This document shows positions 1 to 8,994 of a stretch of DNA of 64,000 bases, piece by piece. The notes beneath the pieces are model-generated. The model ran no database searches. It saw only the letters and a program-made list of their open reading frames with translations, and was not told the DNA's origin. The stretch covers positions 992,001 to 1,056,000 of the forward strand of contig NZ_JAEQMU010000001.1 in the NCBI RefSeq assembly GCF_017908035.1. The letters are read 5' to 3'. How positions within the stretch are numbered: the stretch's first letter is position 1; each line of letters starts with the position of its first letter. Source of the DNA: Sphingobacterium tabacisoli (GTDB taxonomy: Bacteria; Bacteroidota; Bacteroidia; Sphingobacteriales; Sphingobacteriaceae). A program made the translations under genes and the position numbers.

Positions 1-1520
1 GCCCATTCTAATAGGTTGGAATAGTTGGGAACAATATACGCAGAAGCGAATTTCTGACCATCTCCAATAACCATGGCCTGTTCGATAAATGGTGACTCAA
101 CGAGTCTCTTCTCAATAGGTTGAGGGGTCACGTATTTGCCTCCGGATATCTTGAACATCTCTTTTTTACGGTCAATTATCTTTATAAAACGTTCCTCTTC
201 GAGTACGGCAATATCTCCGGTATGCAGCCAGCCATCGATAATCGTCTTGCTGGTTTCTTCGGGGTCTTTATAATACCCCATCATGACATTGGGACCTTTT
301 ACCAAAATCTCGCCATCCTCAGCTAACTTGACTTCAACATACTTGACGGGTAGACCGACCGTACCGATTCGGACACCATGAAGATAATGATTAACTGCAA
401 TAAGAGGAGAGGCTTCGGTCAATCCATAACCTTCATAAACGGGAATGCCTGCGGCGAGAAACATACGCGCAAGCTTATTATGTAAGGAAGCCGAGCCTGA
501 AGCAATGGTAATAAGATGTCCACCTAAAGCTTCATACCATTTATTCAGCACAAGCTTTCGTGCTATGGACAGTTTAAAATTATACAAAGCACTCCTTTTC
601 TCGGGATTAGGGTCATAGCCATCCGCAATACCTGCCGCCCAATCAAAGATTTTGCGCTTCATTCCAGACAACTCGTGCCCGGTTTTCATTATCTTTTCAT
701 ACACCTTCTCTAATATGCGGGGAACAGCGGTCATAATATGTGGCTTCACCTCGCCAATATTCTGTCCGATTTTGTCCAGTGATTCGGCAATATGAATCGT
801 GATGCCGATATACATATAAGTATACACAACCATACGTTCGTAAGCATGACAAGGAGGGAGAAAGGTAAGGCCACGGTCGAATGCCTGGCAAGGAGTGATA
901 TCTCGTGCAGACATGACATTGAATACAATGTTATTGTGGGATAGCATCACGCCCTTCGGTTTGCCGGTGGTACCTGAGGTGTATATCAAGGTCGCTAAAT
1001 CAGCAGGAAGAATTTTATCCCGATAGTCATCTAATATAGCTGGATCTTGACCAGTAGCGATTTCCTTTAATTCATTCCAGCTACGGACATCTTCTGCCTC
1101 CTGTATACAAAAAATGTATTTGAGCGAATAAATAGCTTCTTGAATATTATTGATGCGCTTGTATAGTGATTTATTCCCAACAACGCAGAGCTTAATCTCA
1201 GCATCATTAAAGATGTATTGGTAATCTGCATCTGTTATATTGGGATACATAGCGACAACAACGCCTCCGATTTGCTGTATGGCAAAATCCATAATATGCC
1301 ACTCGACACTACTGTCAGCAATCAGGCCGACTTTCTCGCCTCGCTCTATACCCAGGGATAACAGACCAAGCGATACCCGGTCTACTTCATTCAAAAAATC
1401 TGCTGTCAAAAGGTATTTCCATTCACCATCCTGTTTATATCCAAACATGGGTAAATTGGGGTATAATTCGATCTGACGTCTAGCCAAATCAAATAATCTT
1501 AAATTCTGTGTGTCAATCAT
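1..1520 (-). CDS. Long-chain fatty acid-CoA ligase (AMP-forming), C-terminus cut by window edge
   Basis: Member of the ANL adenylating superfamily. It activates fatty acids through an acyl-AMP intermediate to acyl-CoA, feeding phospholipid synthesis or beta-oxidation. About 506 residues are visible from ATG at 1520; the end lies beyond position 1. The phosphate-binding loop (YTSGTTGKPKG) is near residues 180-190, the adenine motif GYGLTEASP follows, then GWLHTGD and the hinge region DRKKEMFKISGGKY. The long linker between the A3 loop and the adenine motif is typical of FadD15-like ligases of Bacteroidota. The gene is divergent from cstA, and the 214-bp spacer is very AT-rich with a 12-bp palindrome. 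Family certain; chain-length preference cannot be read. Confidence 0.93.
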   Translation of the reverse strand, partial: MIDTQNLRLFDLARRQIELYPNLPMFGYKQDGEWKYLLTADFLNEVDRVSLGLLSLGIERGEKVGLIADSSVEWHIMDFAIQQIGGVVVAMYPNITDADYQYIFNDAEIKLCVVGNKSLYKRINNIQEAIYSLKYIFCIQEAEDVRSWNELKEIATGQDPAILDDYRDKILPADLATLIYTSGTTGKPKGVMLSHNNIVFNVMSARDITPCQAFDRGLTFLPPCHAYERMVVYTYMYIGITIHIAESLDKIGQNIGEVKPHIMTAVPRILEKVYEKIMKTGHELSGMKRKIFDWAAGIADGYDPNPEKRSALYNFKLSIARKLVLNKWYEALGGHLITIASGSASLHNKLARMFLAAGIPVYEGYGLTEASPLIAVNHYLHGVRIGTVGLPVKYVEVKLAEDGEILVKGPNVMMGYYKDPEETSKTIIDGWLHTGDIAVLEEERFIKIIDRKKEMFKISGGKYVTPQPIEKRLVESPFIEQAMVIGDGQKFASAYIVPNYSNLLEW

Positions 1521-1619
1521 ATTCAAGCAGGCTGTATTAACTATATACAATCTTAATATGTAATGGTTTCTATTATATTACGTTTTTATAAATACGGGTG
1601 TAAAAATAGTAAATAAACT

Positions 1620-1631
1620 GTTTTTAAAAAC
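1620..1631. repeat. 12-bp perfect palindrome in the divergent acyl-CoA ligase/cstA spacer
   Basis: GTTTTTAAAAAC is a perfect palindrome between the two divergent starts. It could be an operator, but it is AT-only apart from its ends and could arise by chance in such sequence. The rest of the 1521-1734 spacer shows only AT-rich sequence and no full TAnnTTTG box. Confidence 0.3.
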
Positions 1632-1734
1632 AAAAGAAGAGTGAATCACTTATTTTTAAAAAAAATTAAAAATATAATCATCAATAATGATTTTATTTAT
1701 ATTTTTACCCCTGCAATAATCAAACTATAAATCT

Positions 1735-3576
1735 ATGGAGTATCTAAACGGAGTAAACGCGTTAACTCTAATTTTCACCTCTTTACTTATTTTCGCAATT
1801 GCCTACCGGTTCTACGGTATTTTTATGGCTAATAAAGTCCTCCGACTAAACAATAAAAATAGGACGCCTGCCCATGAATTCGCGGATGGGCAAGACTATG
1901 TCTCGACCAATAGGAATGTATTATTCGGTCACCATTTTGCAGCTATTGCCGCAGCGGGACCGCTAGTAGGACCAGTATTAGCTGCCCAATTCGGTTATCT
2001 ACCAGGGACACTCTGGATTCTGATAGGCTGTGTATTGGCTGGAGGAGTGCACGATATGATTGTATTATTTGCCTCTATACGTCATAAAGGAGAGAGCTTA
2101 GCCTCGATAGCCTACAAAGAAATTGGTAAAACTACAGGCACCATAACTGGAATAGCCGTTCTTCTAATTCTAATACTGACCCTCGCGGGGCTTTCATTGG
2201 CTTGTATAAGTGCCATGCATGAAGCATCCTGGTCTTTATTTACCGTGATTATCACTATGCCGATAGCCATACTAATGGGACTTATCATGCGATACCGCAA
2301 AGATTCGGTCACATTGGCTAGTGTGATTGGTGGGATACTATTGATTGTTGGTATAATCGGAGGCCACCATCTTATGGAATATGAGTATATCAGCAATTTA
2401 TTTCATTGGAATATTGGTACAATCTCTATCGCAATTACAGTATACGGTTTTCTGGCTTCGGTACTCCCAATGTGGTTACTATTAGTTCCTCGGGACTATT
2501 TGTCTACCTACCTCAAAATCGGTACGATACTAATGCTGGCAGTAGGTATTATATTCGTACAACCTACTTTACAGATGCCAGCTTTCACGGAGTTCGTATT
2601 TGGAGGTGGGCCAGTAATCGGAGGACCTGTACTGCCATTTATATTTATTGTTATCGCATGTGGCGCTATCTCGGGCTTCCATGCGGTAATAGCTACTGGA
2701 ACAACTCCTAAAATGCTTGCGAATGAACGAGAAATTCTATTTGTTGGGTATGGAGCAATGCTAGTAGAGGGCTTTGTCGCACTGATGGCATTAATTGCTG
2801 CATGTACACTGATGCCGGGAGATTATTTTGCTATTAACACGCCAGTGGCTGCGTATGATGCTTTTATTGCCAAACACCCTGAACTGGTCGCTGTAGACTT
2901 AAATCATTTTATAGAGAGAATTGGAATAGATTTGCATGGAAGGACGGGAGGAGCGGTATCTCTGGCCGTAGGTATGGCGCATATCTTTGATAATATCCCT
3001 TTTATGGATGATGTGATGGCTTATTGGTATAATTTTGCGATAATGTTTGAAGCGGTATTTATACTGACAGCAATTGATGCAGGTACAAGGGTAGGACGTT
3101 TTTTCCTACAGGAGATGATGGGAAATGTTATTCCTAAATTCAAAGATAAGAATTGGCTTCCGGGGATATTAGTGAGCAGTTTCCTATTTACCTTCTCCTG
3201 GGGATACCTTGTATACACTGGAAATGTAAGTAGTATATGGCCACTATTTGGTATTAGTAACCAGCTATTAGCAGCCTGTGGACTCATCGTATGTACAACT
3301 ATGCTCATCCGCATGGACCGTGGAAAATACGCCTTATGTACAGCAATACCAGGAATATTTATGGCTATTATTACATTCTGGGCCGGATATGAGCAAGTGA
3401 TAAATGTTTACCTACCCAATCAACAGCTATTATTGGCGGGACTTGCGGTCTTTGCGATGATTCTCATGCTAATCGTTTTTGTAGGAGCATTTTTTAAATG
3501 GTATAAACTGAGCAAAAAGAAAGCAATATATACGGATTTCTACGGAGAGAATGTCAAGGAAATCGTAGAAAGATAG
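1735..3576 (+). CDS. cstA: Carbon starvation protein A, peptide/pyruvate-type transporter
   Basis: Integral inner-membrane protein of 613 residues with many hydrophobic helices. Conserved CstA features are visible: the N-terminal segment ending in NVLFGHHFAAIAAAGPLVGP (residues about 59-78), the following GGVHDM, and later FHAVIATGTTPKML. In Enterobacteria CstA takes up peptides or pyruvate during carbon limitation; the substrate here is inferred from family only. It is somewhat shorter than the roughly 700-residue E. coli protein, as is common for the short CstA class. It is monocistronic, with ATG at 1735 and a hairpin just after the stop. Confidence 0.94.
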   Translation: MEYLNGVNALTLIFTSLLIFAIAYRFYGIFMANKVLRLNNKNRTPAHEFADGQDYVSTNRNVLFGHHFAAIAAAGPLVGPVLAAQFGYLPGTLWILIGCVLAGGVHDMIVLFASIRHKGESLASIAYKEIGKTTGTITGIAVLLILILTLAGLSLACISAMHEASWSLFTVIITMPIAILMGLIMRYRKDSVTLASVIGGILLIVGIIGGHHLMEYEYISNLFHWNIGTISIAITVYGFLASVLPMWLLLVPRDYLSTYLKIGTILMLAVGIIFVQPTLQMPAFTEFVFGGGPVIGGPVLPFIFIVIACGAISGFHAVIATGTTPKMLANEREILFVGYGAMLVEGFVALMALIAACTLMPGDYFAINTPVAAYDAFIAKHPELVAVDLNHFIERIGIDLHGRTGGAVSLAVGMAHIFDNIPFMDDVMAYWYNFAIMFEAVFILTAIDAGTRVGRFFLQEMMGNVIPKFKDKNWLPGILVSSFLFTFSWGYLVYTGNVSSIWPLFGISNQLLAACGLIVCTTMLIRMDRGKYALCTAIPGIFMAIITFWAGYEQVINVYLPNQQLLLAGLAVFAMILMLIVFVGAFFKWYKLSKKKAIYTDFYGENVKEIVER

Positions 3577-3587
3577 GAGAAAGGAAA

Positions 3588-3619
3588 AGCCCAATAATAT
3601 CGCACGTTATTATTGGGCT
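3588..3619. terminator. Hairpin between convergent cstA and GNAT gene
   Basis: An 11-bp perfect stem (AGCCCAATAAT, 3588-3598, with 3609-3619) has a 10-base loop. It lies 12 bases after the cstA stop. On the minus strand it is followed by a TTTTCCTTT tract, so it may serve both directions. The T tract on the plus side is poor. Confidence 0.6.
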
Positions 3620-3744
3620 AAGGAAGTATATTGTAATTATAAGTGATTAATAAAATATTTTTTACAATCTAATACTTGATGATCAAAGTGTATGCCAAAA
3701 TCTCAAAGAGAAAAGAGCATGATATTGTAATACAGTAAAATACA

Positions 3745-3776
3745 CTATTTTTGTAGACAATAATCTACAAAAATAG
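3745..3776. terminator. 13-bp perfect hairpin downstream of the GNAT gene
   Basis: CTATTTTTGTAGA (3745-3757) pairs perfectly with 3764-3776 around a 6-base loop. It is 14 bases past the stop of the minus-strand GNAT gene and is AT-rich. A bidirectional terminator is the simplest reading. Confidence 0.55.
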
Positions 3777-3789
3777 GCGCCCCTAGCTA

Positions 3790-4116
3790 TTACAGATCCG
3801 CGTAAGCCGGAAAAGCAGGGTCAACAATCCGCTTCCACTCTGGGTTCTTCTTGATATAGGCAAATACGTAAGGGCAATAAGGCATCAGCTTGCGCCCATC
3901 CTGCTCAATGAATAGGAGAGTCTTCTCTACGACTGCTGCCGCAGCCCCGCTACCCTTAAGCTCCGGAGCTGCTTCGGTGTGTATCAACGCAATACGGCTC
4001 CTAGTCTCTTTAAAATCTATAAATGCCAAATAACCATTGACGTTTATTTCAAAACGATGGTCCAAATCATTTTTAACCAGTGGAATATCTATTAGCTCTT
4101 CTCTCATATCTATCAC
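3790..4116 (-). CDS. Small GNAT N-acetyltransferase (YjdJ/PF14542 type)
   Basis: A 108-residue single-domain acyltransferase. The acetyl-CoA loop region (HTEAAPELKGSGAAAAVVEK) and the C-terminal CPYVFAYIKKNPEW segment match the compact Gcn5-related group PF14542, whose substrates are mostly unknown. Start codons at 4116 and 4107 are both possible. A TATATTTG box on the minus strand (4145-4138) predicts transcription start near 4134, which fits either. The gene is monocistronic and flanked by hairpins. Confidence 0.85.
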   Translation of the reverse strand: MIDMREELIDIPLVKNDLDHRFEINVNGYLAFIDFKETRSRIALIHTEAAPELKGSGAAAAVVEKTLLFIEQDGRKLMPYCPYVFAYIKKNPEWKRIVDPAFPAYADL

Positions 4117-4137
4117 TTATCTATTTTAATTCTGACT

Positions 4138-4145
4138 CAAATATA
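4138..4145 (-). promoter_or_regulatory. -7 box TATATTTG for the GNAT gene
   Basis: Exact match to the Bacteroidota -7 consensus TAnnTTTG, about 22 bases before the ATG at 4116. No clear TTG -33 element is seen at the usual distance. Confidence 0.5.
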
Positions 4146-4196
4146 ACTTTATCCCGTTTTCTAAAAACTAATATAGATTAAGAAATAAGCTACTCG

Positions 4197-5429
4197 TTAT
4201 TTCTTACCTATACGATATAGCTTCCCATTGTCTGTAATAGCATACAAGGCTTCGTCCTGTCCCTGAACAATATCCCTAAAGCGTTGGCCTTCTTTCTCTA
4301 ACAGTCTTTCTTCACCCACGACTTTATTATTAGCGATGACCAGACGGGCGATATGCATACTGCTAAGTCCAGTGACGAACACATTATTTTTCCATTCAGG
4401 AATCGCTGATCCCGTATAAAAGGTAATGCCTGAAGGAGATAAGACAGGGTCCCAATAATAGACAGGCTGCTCCATTCCTTCTTTCTGTTGGATAGGAGGG
4501 GTGCCGATTTCTTTACCAGAATACTCTATACCATAGGTAATCGTAGGCCAACCGTAGTTCTTACCCGGCTCTACGCGGTTGAGCTCATCGCCACCACGAG
4601 GTCCAAACTCGGTCTCCCATAGGTCGCCGGTTACCGGATGAAGTGCAATACCTTGTACATTGCGATGTCCATAGGAATAGATTTCGGGAAGAGACTCAGC
4701 ATTACTTTCGAATGGGTTGCCTGCAACCGGCTTACCATCGGTAGTAATACGCAAAATCTTACCTAGACCAGTTTTTAAATCCTGAGCCAGTGGTCGTGTA
4801 GCCAACTCGGAACGTTCACCTGTACTCACGAAAAGATTGCCATTTTTATCGAAGATAATACGGCCTCCAAAATGTAAGTTTCCATCAAAAACAGGACCTG
4901 CCCGATAGATAACAACCGGGTTATCGATCGTCTTTTCATCATCCGCTAAACGACCTTTTGCTACGGAAGTTTGATTACCACCAGAAGAACGTTCAGAAAA
5001 CACCCAGTATACCATTCTATTGGTACCGAACTGAGGATCCAATGTAAGGCCCAATAGACCGCCCTGTCCATCGTTATCTACTTTTGAAATTCCAGTAATA
5101 GCCTCACTAATCTTACCTTCGCTATTGACAATACGCATCGTTCCTTCTTTCTCGGTAACCAGGAAGCGGCCGTCAGGTAATACGGTAATACCCCAAGGGG
5201 ACTTCAAGCCATCGGCAAGAACCTTGCCTTCGAATGCTGTAGCAGTCTTAACACCTGTAATACGTGTCTGCCCCTCGAAAGCGGGTTTGTAATCGGTATT
5301 GCCTTTTTTAGTTTCTACGGGAGCCAACGTACTATCAGCCGAATCTCCATGGGTAGTAGCAGCACCATTATTACAAGCCGTCCCCAACAAAGTGGAGGAC
5401 AATAGCGCTAAGGAAAGAATATTTTTCAT
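4197..5429 (-). CDS. PQQ-dependent aldose/sugar dehydrogenase-like lipoprotein (GSDH family)
   Basis: A 410-residue secreted protein. Residues 1-18 are a signal peptide and C19 (LLGTAC) is the lipidation cysteine, so it should sit in the outer or inner membrane facing the periplasm. The mature part is a six-bladed propeller of the glucose/sorbosone dehydrogenase family, with LADGLKSPWGITVLPDGRFL, HFGGRIIFDKNGNLFVSTGE and YGHRNVQGIALHP. The family (YliI/Asd-like) oxidises aldoses using PQQ. No PQQ synthesis genes are in the window, so cofactor supply and substrate are unknown. It is followed by an 18-base gap to a small upstream ORF and may be cotranscribed with it. Confidence 0.9.
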   Translation of the reverse strand: MKNILSLALLSSTLLGTACNNGAATTHGDSADSTLAPVETKKGNTDYKPAFEGQTRITGVKTATAFEGKVLADGLKSPWGITVLPDGRFLVTEKEGTMRIVNSEGKISEAITGISKVDNDGQGGLLGLTLDPQFGTNRMVYWVFSERSSGGNQTSVAKGRLADDEKTIDNPVVIYRAGPVFDGNLHFGGRIIFDKNGNLFVSTGERSELATRPLAQDLKTGLGKILRITTDGKPVAGNPFESNAESLPEIYSYGHRNVQGIALHPVTGDLWETEFGPRGGDELNRVEPGKNYGWPTITYGIEYSGKEIGTPPIQQKEGMEQPVYYWDPVLSPSGITFYTGSAIPEWKNNVFVTGLSSMHIARLVIANNKVVGEERLLEKEGQRFRDIVQGQDEALYAITDNGKLYRIGKK

Positions 5430-5447
5430 ATTTAAATTATTTGTTTT

Positions 5448-5690
5448 TTACTTTAAAACAATGGCTTCTTTGTGTGAAAGCAGTTGCTTATAGGTGAACG
5501 TGGCTGAATCTGCAAGCAAACTCTGGTGATAGGGCGCCGGCACCAATACCTTTACTTCTTTTCTATCCGTAGGAACAAAGCAGAGAATGCCCTCTGTTTC
5601 CGATTTCTCATTGACAAGCATCGTGTATTTGTCGACCGGTTGGTCCAACTTATTTGCCTGCCTCAAACTATTCAATATTATATTCAACAT
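5448..5690 (-). CDS. Hypothetical protein, 80 aa
   Basis: I do not recognise this protein. It is 80 residues with mixed composition, ends in EAIVLK, and has no signal peptide or membrane helix. The open frame fills the gap between the universal stress gene (61 bases upstream) and the sugar dehydrogenase (18 bases downstream), all on the minus strand, which suggests a real gene. No promoter box is obvious in front of it. Homologues in related genomes would settle whether it is coding. Confidence 0.55.
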   Translation of the reverse strand: MLNIILNSLRQANKLDQPVDKYTMLVNEKSETEGILCFVPTDRKEVKVLVPAPYHQSLLADSATFTYKQLLSHKEAIVLK

Positions 5691-5751
5691 ACTGTGTTCC
5701 TCTTATTTGGATACATTAGAACAAAAAAAAATAAAAATCGTTTGGTCACGC

Positions 5752-6606
5752 TTATCCTTTCTCTTCATGGAATACAAGGATTGGGATATCAGAATGAAAG
5801 GCAAACTTGTTCGAAAGGCTAGAATTAATTAATCTATCGAAGAAATTTCGGTTGCGCTTCACAATGGCTAAAACGTCGATGTGATTTTCTGCCAAAAAGC
5901 TATTGATTGTGCTTTCTACGTTTTCTTTTTTCTCTAAGAACACGAAATCCAAGCCCTTGCCCTGAAACTTTTTGCCCCAATCTTCTCCGTACAATAGCGC
6001 TTTAGCAGGATTGCTGGAATCATCCATAACATGTGTACAGTAGACCTCCGCATTGACTAAGCTGGCCATATGGACAACCTCTTCTAACGCGGCCAAATCT
6101 TTTTCACGGAATAGCGTAGTAAAAGCGACCTTTTTGATAGGGGCGTACTTCGCTTGAGCAGGTATCGCCAAGACAGGTTGCTGAATATTCTGTATGACCG
6201 CAACGGTATTGGTGCCGATAAATTTTTCCGTAAAACCGGATGCCCCGTATGTACCCATAACGACCAAACGGACGTCTTCAGCCTTTACGACTTTACGCAC
6301 ACTGGAAACCACAGTACCTTCTTCGAAAAGGAAGATTAGTTTCTCATAGTCTAGGCCATTTTTCTCTGCCAGCTCACGCAATGCAGGCGCCTGCTTCTTA
6401 AAGTAATCAAACTTGGAGAGCTCGACCTGCTGATAGACATCGGCCAACATCTCAGGCTGGCCCGCATGGGTAGCCGATAAAATTGGAGTTACATAGGAAT
6501 ACAGCACCAGCAATTTGGTATCGAGCTGATTCGCTAAGTGCAAGGCATACAAAAAAGCATTGTTCGCAGCCTCTGAAAAATCTGTTGGAAAAAGTATATG
6601 TTTCAT
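5752..6606 (-). CDS. Tandem-domain universal stress protein
   Basis: A 284-residue cytosolic protein with two UspA folds: residues 1-145 begin MKHILFPTDFSEAANNAF and include VVMGTYGASGFTEKFIGTNT, the ATP-binding glycine loop. Residues 150-284 form a second, more divergent copy that keeps DVLAIVKRNRNFFDRL but lacks a clean G-x2-G-x9-GS/T loop. This suggests one nucleotide-binding and one degenerate domain. Such tandem Usps are common in Bacteroidota; the role under stress is inferred. Start at ATG 6606. Confidence 0.92.
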   Translation of the reverse strand: MKHILFPTDFSEAANNAFLYALHLANQLDTKLLVLYSYVTPILSATHAGQPEMLADVYQQVELSKFDYFKKQAPALRELAEKNGLDYEKLIFLFEEGTVVSSVRKVVKAEDVRLVVMGTYGASGFTEKFIGTNTVAVIQNIQQPVLAIPAQAKYAPIKKVAFTTLFREKDLAALEEVVHMASLVNAEVYCTHVMDDSSNPAKALLYGEDWGKKFQGKGLDFVFLEKKENVESTINSFLAENHIDVLAIVKRNRNFFDRLINSSLSNKFAFHSDIPILVFHEEKG

Positions 6607-6679
6607 GGTGACAACTATTTGATTATATAATGTTTAGCTTAAAACAAATGCGCTATAAGCTTAACGAGCTATCCTTTGG

Positions 6680-6709
6680 CTGTTTAAATATCATAACGAC
6701 ATTAAACAG
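6680..6709. repeat. 8-bp inverted repeat with 14-base spacer
   Basis: CTGTTTAA and TTAAACAG are perfect inverted arms followed by TTTTAAATT. It could be an operator or a weak hairpin; its position is upstream of both divergent genes. Confidence 0.35.
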
Positions 6710-6742
6710 TTTTAAATTATTATCAATAACTTTAAACTACAA

Positions 6743-6770
6743 GACCCAAAACATGATTTGGATTTTGGTC
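6743..6770 (+). repeat. Terminator-like hairpin in the spacer, with no plus-strand gene upstream
   Basis: An 8-bp stem with one bulged C is followed by a T-rich run on the plus strand. No annotated plus-strand gene precedes it, so it would have to end a short unannotated transcript or be a leader element of the sigma gene. Confidence 0.3.
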
Positions 6771-6983
6771 CTTTTATTTTAATTAAAATTAAGCAAAAAG
6801 AGGCAAAGACTCAAGCTAAAAAGCAAATCAAACAATTAATCGAATAAAGCTGTAGCGTTTATATTTCTTTTCCGTTCTTATTATAGAAAATGAGAGATTT
6901 ATTCGTAAAATAAAGGCTTGATGATTAGTATTACTGGGGATAAAATACATAATTTAGATAAGTGAAAAGCATATAAGCCTTAC

Positions 6984-7598
6984 GTGAATATATTGCCAAA
7001 ATACTTCAAGAAGAGAGATTCTTTGACTCTAAAGTCCGCTTTGGAGGAATGTGTATTGGCCGATAGCGAGCGTAGCAAATCTTACATTTATAAAAAGTTT
7101 TATGGTTACCTGATGGCAGTAGCGCTCCGTTACGTAAAGGATGAAATGGAAGCAGAAGATGTCGTGAATGAGTCTTTTGTAAAGGTATTCCGAAAGGTAG
7201 GCGATTTTTCATTTGAGGAAGATGAATTTGTGATAGAAAAGACGTTTAAGGCCTGGATGGCACGTATCACTGTAAACACCTCGATAGATAAAATAAGAGC
7301 GAAGAAAGAGACATATGCACTAGACGATATACACGATGGCGAGCTTGTACAACATGCAGTAAGTTCATCTACGAGACTGGAAGAAAATGACATCCTACAA
7401 CTACTCTATGAACTCCCTGAAATCCAGCGGTCCATCTTCAACTTGTACGAAATAGAAGGTTATTCGCATGAAGAAATCGGACAACTACTAAATATTCCAG
7501 AAAGTACTTCGCGAACATATTTGACTAGAGCTAAAGCAAGATTACGAAAATTGTATACAGACCAGTTTTCTGTATTAGATAATATAAATCATTCTTAA
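6984..7598 (+). CDS. ECF-type RNA polymerase sigma factor
   Basis: A 204-residue sigma-70 family protein. Region 2 is near residues 28-90 (SYIYKKFYGYLMAVALRYVK, AEDVVNESFVKVF) and region 4 near 140-195 (IEGYSHEEIGQLLNIPESTS with TRAKARLRKLY). There is no region 1.1 or 3, so it is an ECF or group IV factor. The predicted start is GTG at 6984; no upstream ATG fits. Eleven bases after its stop begins a predicted membrane-spanning partner, the usual sigma/anti-sigma arrangement. Its regulon is unknown, and its own promoter lacks the housekeeping box, consistent with autoregulation. Confidence 0.92.
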   Translation: MNILPKYFKKRDSLTLKSALEECVLADSERSKSYIYKKFYGYLMAVALRYVKDEMEAEDVVNESFVKVFRKVGDFSFEEDEFVIEKTFKAWMARITVNTSIDKIRAKKETYALDDIHDGELVQHAVSSSTRLEENDILQLLYELPEIQRSIFNLYEIEGYSHEEIGQLLNIPESTSRTYLTRAKARLRKLYTDQFSVLDNINHS

Positions 7599-7609
7599 AT
7601 GTATTCAGA

Positions 7610-8980
7610 ATGAAAAGTGAGAAAGAAATAATTGATGACATTATATCCCGTATCAAGGAGCAGCCAGATAGGGGATACAGAGAAGGGGCTTGGGAGAATT
7701 TCAAGCGTCAGAACCCTGGGACTACGACAAAGACTAGACCTATGGCACGCTGGATATCAGCAGCGGCTGCGCTATTATTGATTGGAATGGGGACTCTGTA
7801 CTATGTCAAAAACTCGACTATTCTTACCTCTTCTGATATGAATGTGAATGCTGTAATAGAACATAAACCTGTTCCTACAGAAGCCTCTGCTCCAGGCCAA
7901 TCACATACTGAAAGTACAACCGCGATGCCACAGGAGAGTCCTTCAAATCCTTCTTTGGACAACGTGTATGCAATAAATAACAATACTATTCTAGCAAATC
8001 GTAATAACTACGCACAAAGCCAAGCTGTAAAGCAATCGCTAGGCCTACCGCTGATGGCTGAGGGATTGAACGCTATGGGCAAACAAATAGAAATCCCTTC
8101 AGGAAGTACACTCAGAGAGACTTTGGTAATGCCAGGATATGCGTCTATAGACCTTAAGAAGCCACAAAGTACAACATCCATACCGGAGAACCTGATACTC
8201 GCTGCCAAATCTATCCCGACATCCGAATTGAATCTAAAAGAGGTGGAGACTAGGAACCAAAATAAGCAAGTCCGCTTTGGGGATAAGTTCGACCTCGCTC
8301 TATTTGTGTCGCCACAGTCTACAGGTCAAAAGACCAATGTGGGAGGAGGACTGACACTGGCCTACAACTTGACGAATAAGATAAGCGTACGCACAGGAGC
8401 GTCGTACAACTCTTATGAAGTGGGGATTATGAAGAATCCTATAGAACCGAGCAGCTCGGAAACTGTTGTGGTGAACCAAAATCAAAGTAACGCACCTACC
8501 ATAGGAAAAATGACAAACGCCTATAGTGCGGCAGAAAACAACAGGATGATACTCCCTAATATCAATGCTGTAACCAGTGTCGTGCAATCTGTAGACATCC
8601 CATTGGAGGTTAAATATAATGTAGGGAAATCACTTTACGCGGTAGCCGGGGTTTCCTATTCGGCCATACTAGGACAAGAAAGAAATGCGCATTATGTGGA
8701 CAATGTGAATGTAGAGACATTCTCACAAGGCTTTCCGGAGAATGAGACACAGATGAAAAGTGCTGTGAAAGCGGTGAGCAAAACAGTAAAATCTGCGGAA
8801 GAAAACGTATCGACCAATGGTTTTAACGGTTTTGTCAACTTCTCAATCGGTAAAAAGGTAAAGGTGAACAATCGCTTTGGAGTATCAGTGGAGCCTTATT
8901 TCAAAATACCAGTAGGACAGTACCGTAGAGCAGATATGGACTACACGAATGGCGGAATACGTGTCATGACAAACTTCTAA
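7610..8980 (+). CDS. Putative dual membrane-spanning anti-sigma factor (Dma-like) with C-terminal beta-barrel
   Basis: A 456-residue protein of unusual layout. Residues 1-45 are a charged cytosolic segment (MKSEKEIIDDIISRIKE...AWENFKRQ). Residues 47-66 are one hydrophobic helix with no cleavage site. Residues 67 to about 220 are a Ser/Thr/Asn/Pro-rich linker. From about 225 the chain alternates polar and hydrophobic residues and ends in phenylalanine, as expected of an outer-membrane barrel of about eight strands. It directly follows an ECF sigma gene. This matches the dual membrane-spanning anti-sigma factors (Dma) described in Bacteroides thetaiotaomicron, where the N-terminus holds the sigma factor and the barrel sits in the outer membrane. 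Topology is inferred from sequence only. Plain outer-membrane protein annotation is the alternative. Confidence 0.75.
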   Translation: MKSEKEIIDDIISRIKEQPDRGYREGAWENFKRQNPGTTTKTRPMARWISAAAALLLIGMGTLYYVKNSTILTSSDMNVNAVIEHKPVPTEASAPGQSHTESTTAMPQESPSNPSLDNVYAINNNTILANRNNYAQSQAVKQSLGLPLMAEGLNAMGKQIEIPSGSTLRETLVMPGYASIDLKKPQSTTSIPENLILAAKSIPTSELNLKEVETRNQNKQVRFGDKFDLALFVSPQSTGQKTNVGGGLTLAYNLTNKISVRTGASYNSYEVGIMKNPIEPSSSETVVVNQNQSNAPTIGKMTNAYSAAENNRMILPNINAVTSVVQSVDIPLEVKYNVGKSLYAVAGVSYSAILGQERNAHYVDNVNVETFSQGFPENETQMKSAVKAVSKTVKSAEENVSTNGFNGFVNFSIGKKVKVNNRFGVSVEPYFKIPVGQYRRADMDYTNGGIRVMTNF

Positions 8981-8994
8981 CAGTCTCTAGGAAA

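Larger units (their letters stand above)
6607..6983. other. 377-bp divergent spacer with two inverted repeats, no gene
   Basis: The spacer separates the Usp gene (minus) from the ECF sigma gene (plus). It is AT-rich and holds no credible ORF. Two inverted repeats stand out. CTGTTTAA at 6680-6687 pairs with 6702-6709. GACCcAAAA at 6743-6751 pairs with TTTTGGTC at 6763-6770 and is followed by CTTTTATTTTAATT. Neither contains a recognised binding motif. The sigma-gene promoter is not identifiable by the TAnnTTTG consensus, as expected if the ECF factor drives its own gene. Confidence 0.5.
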
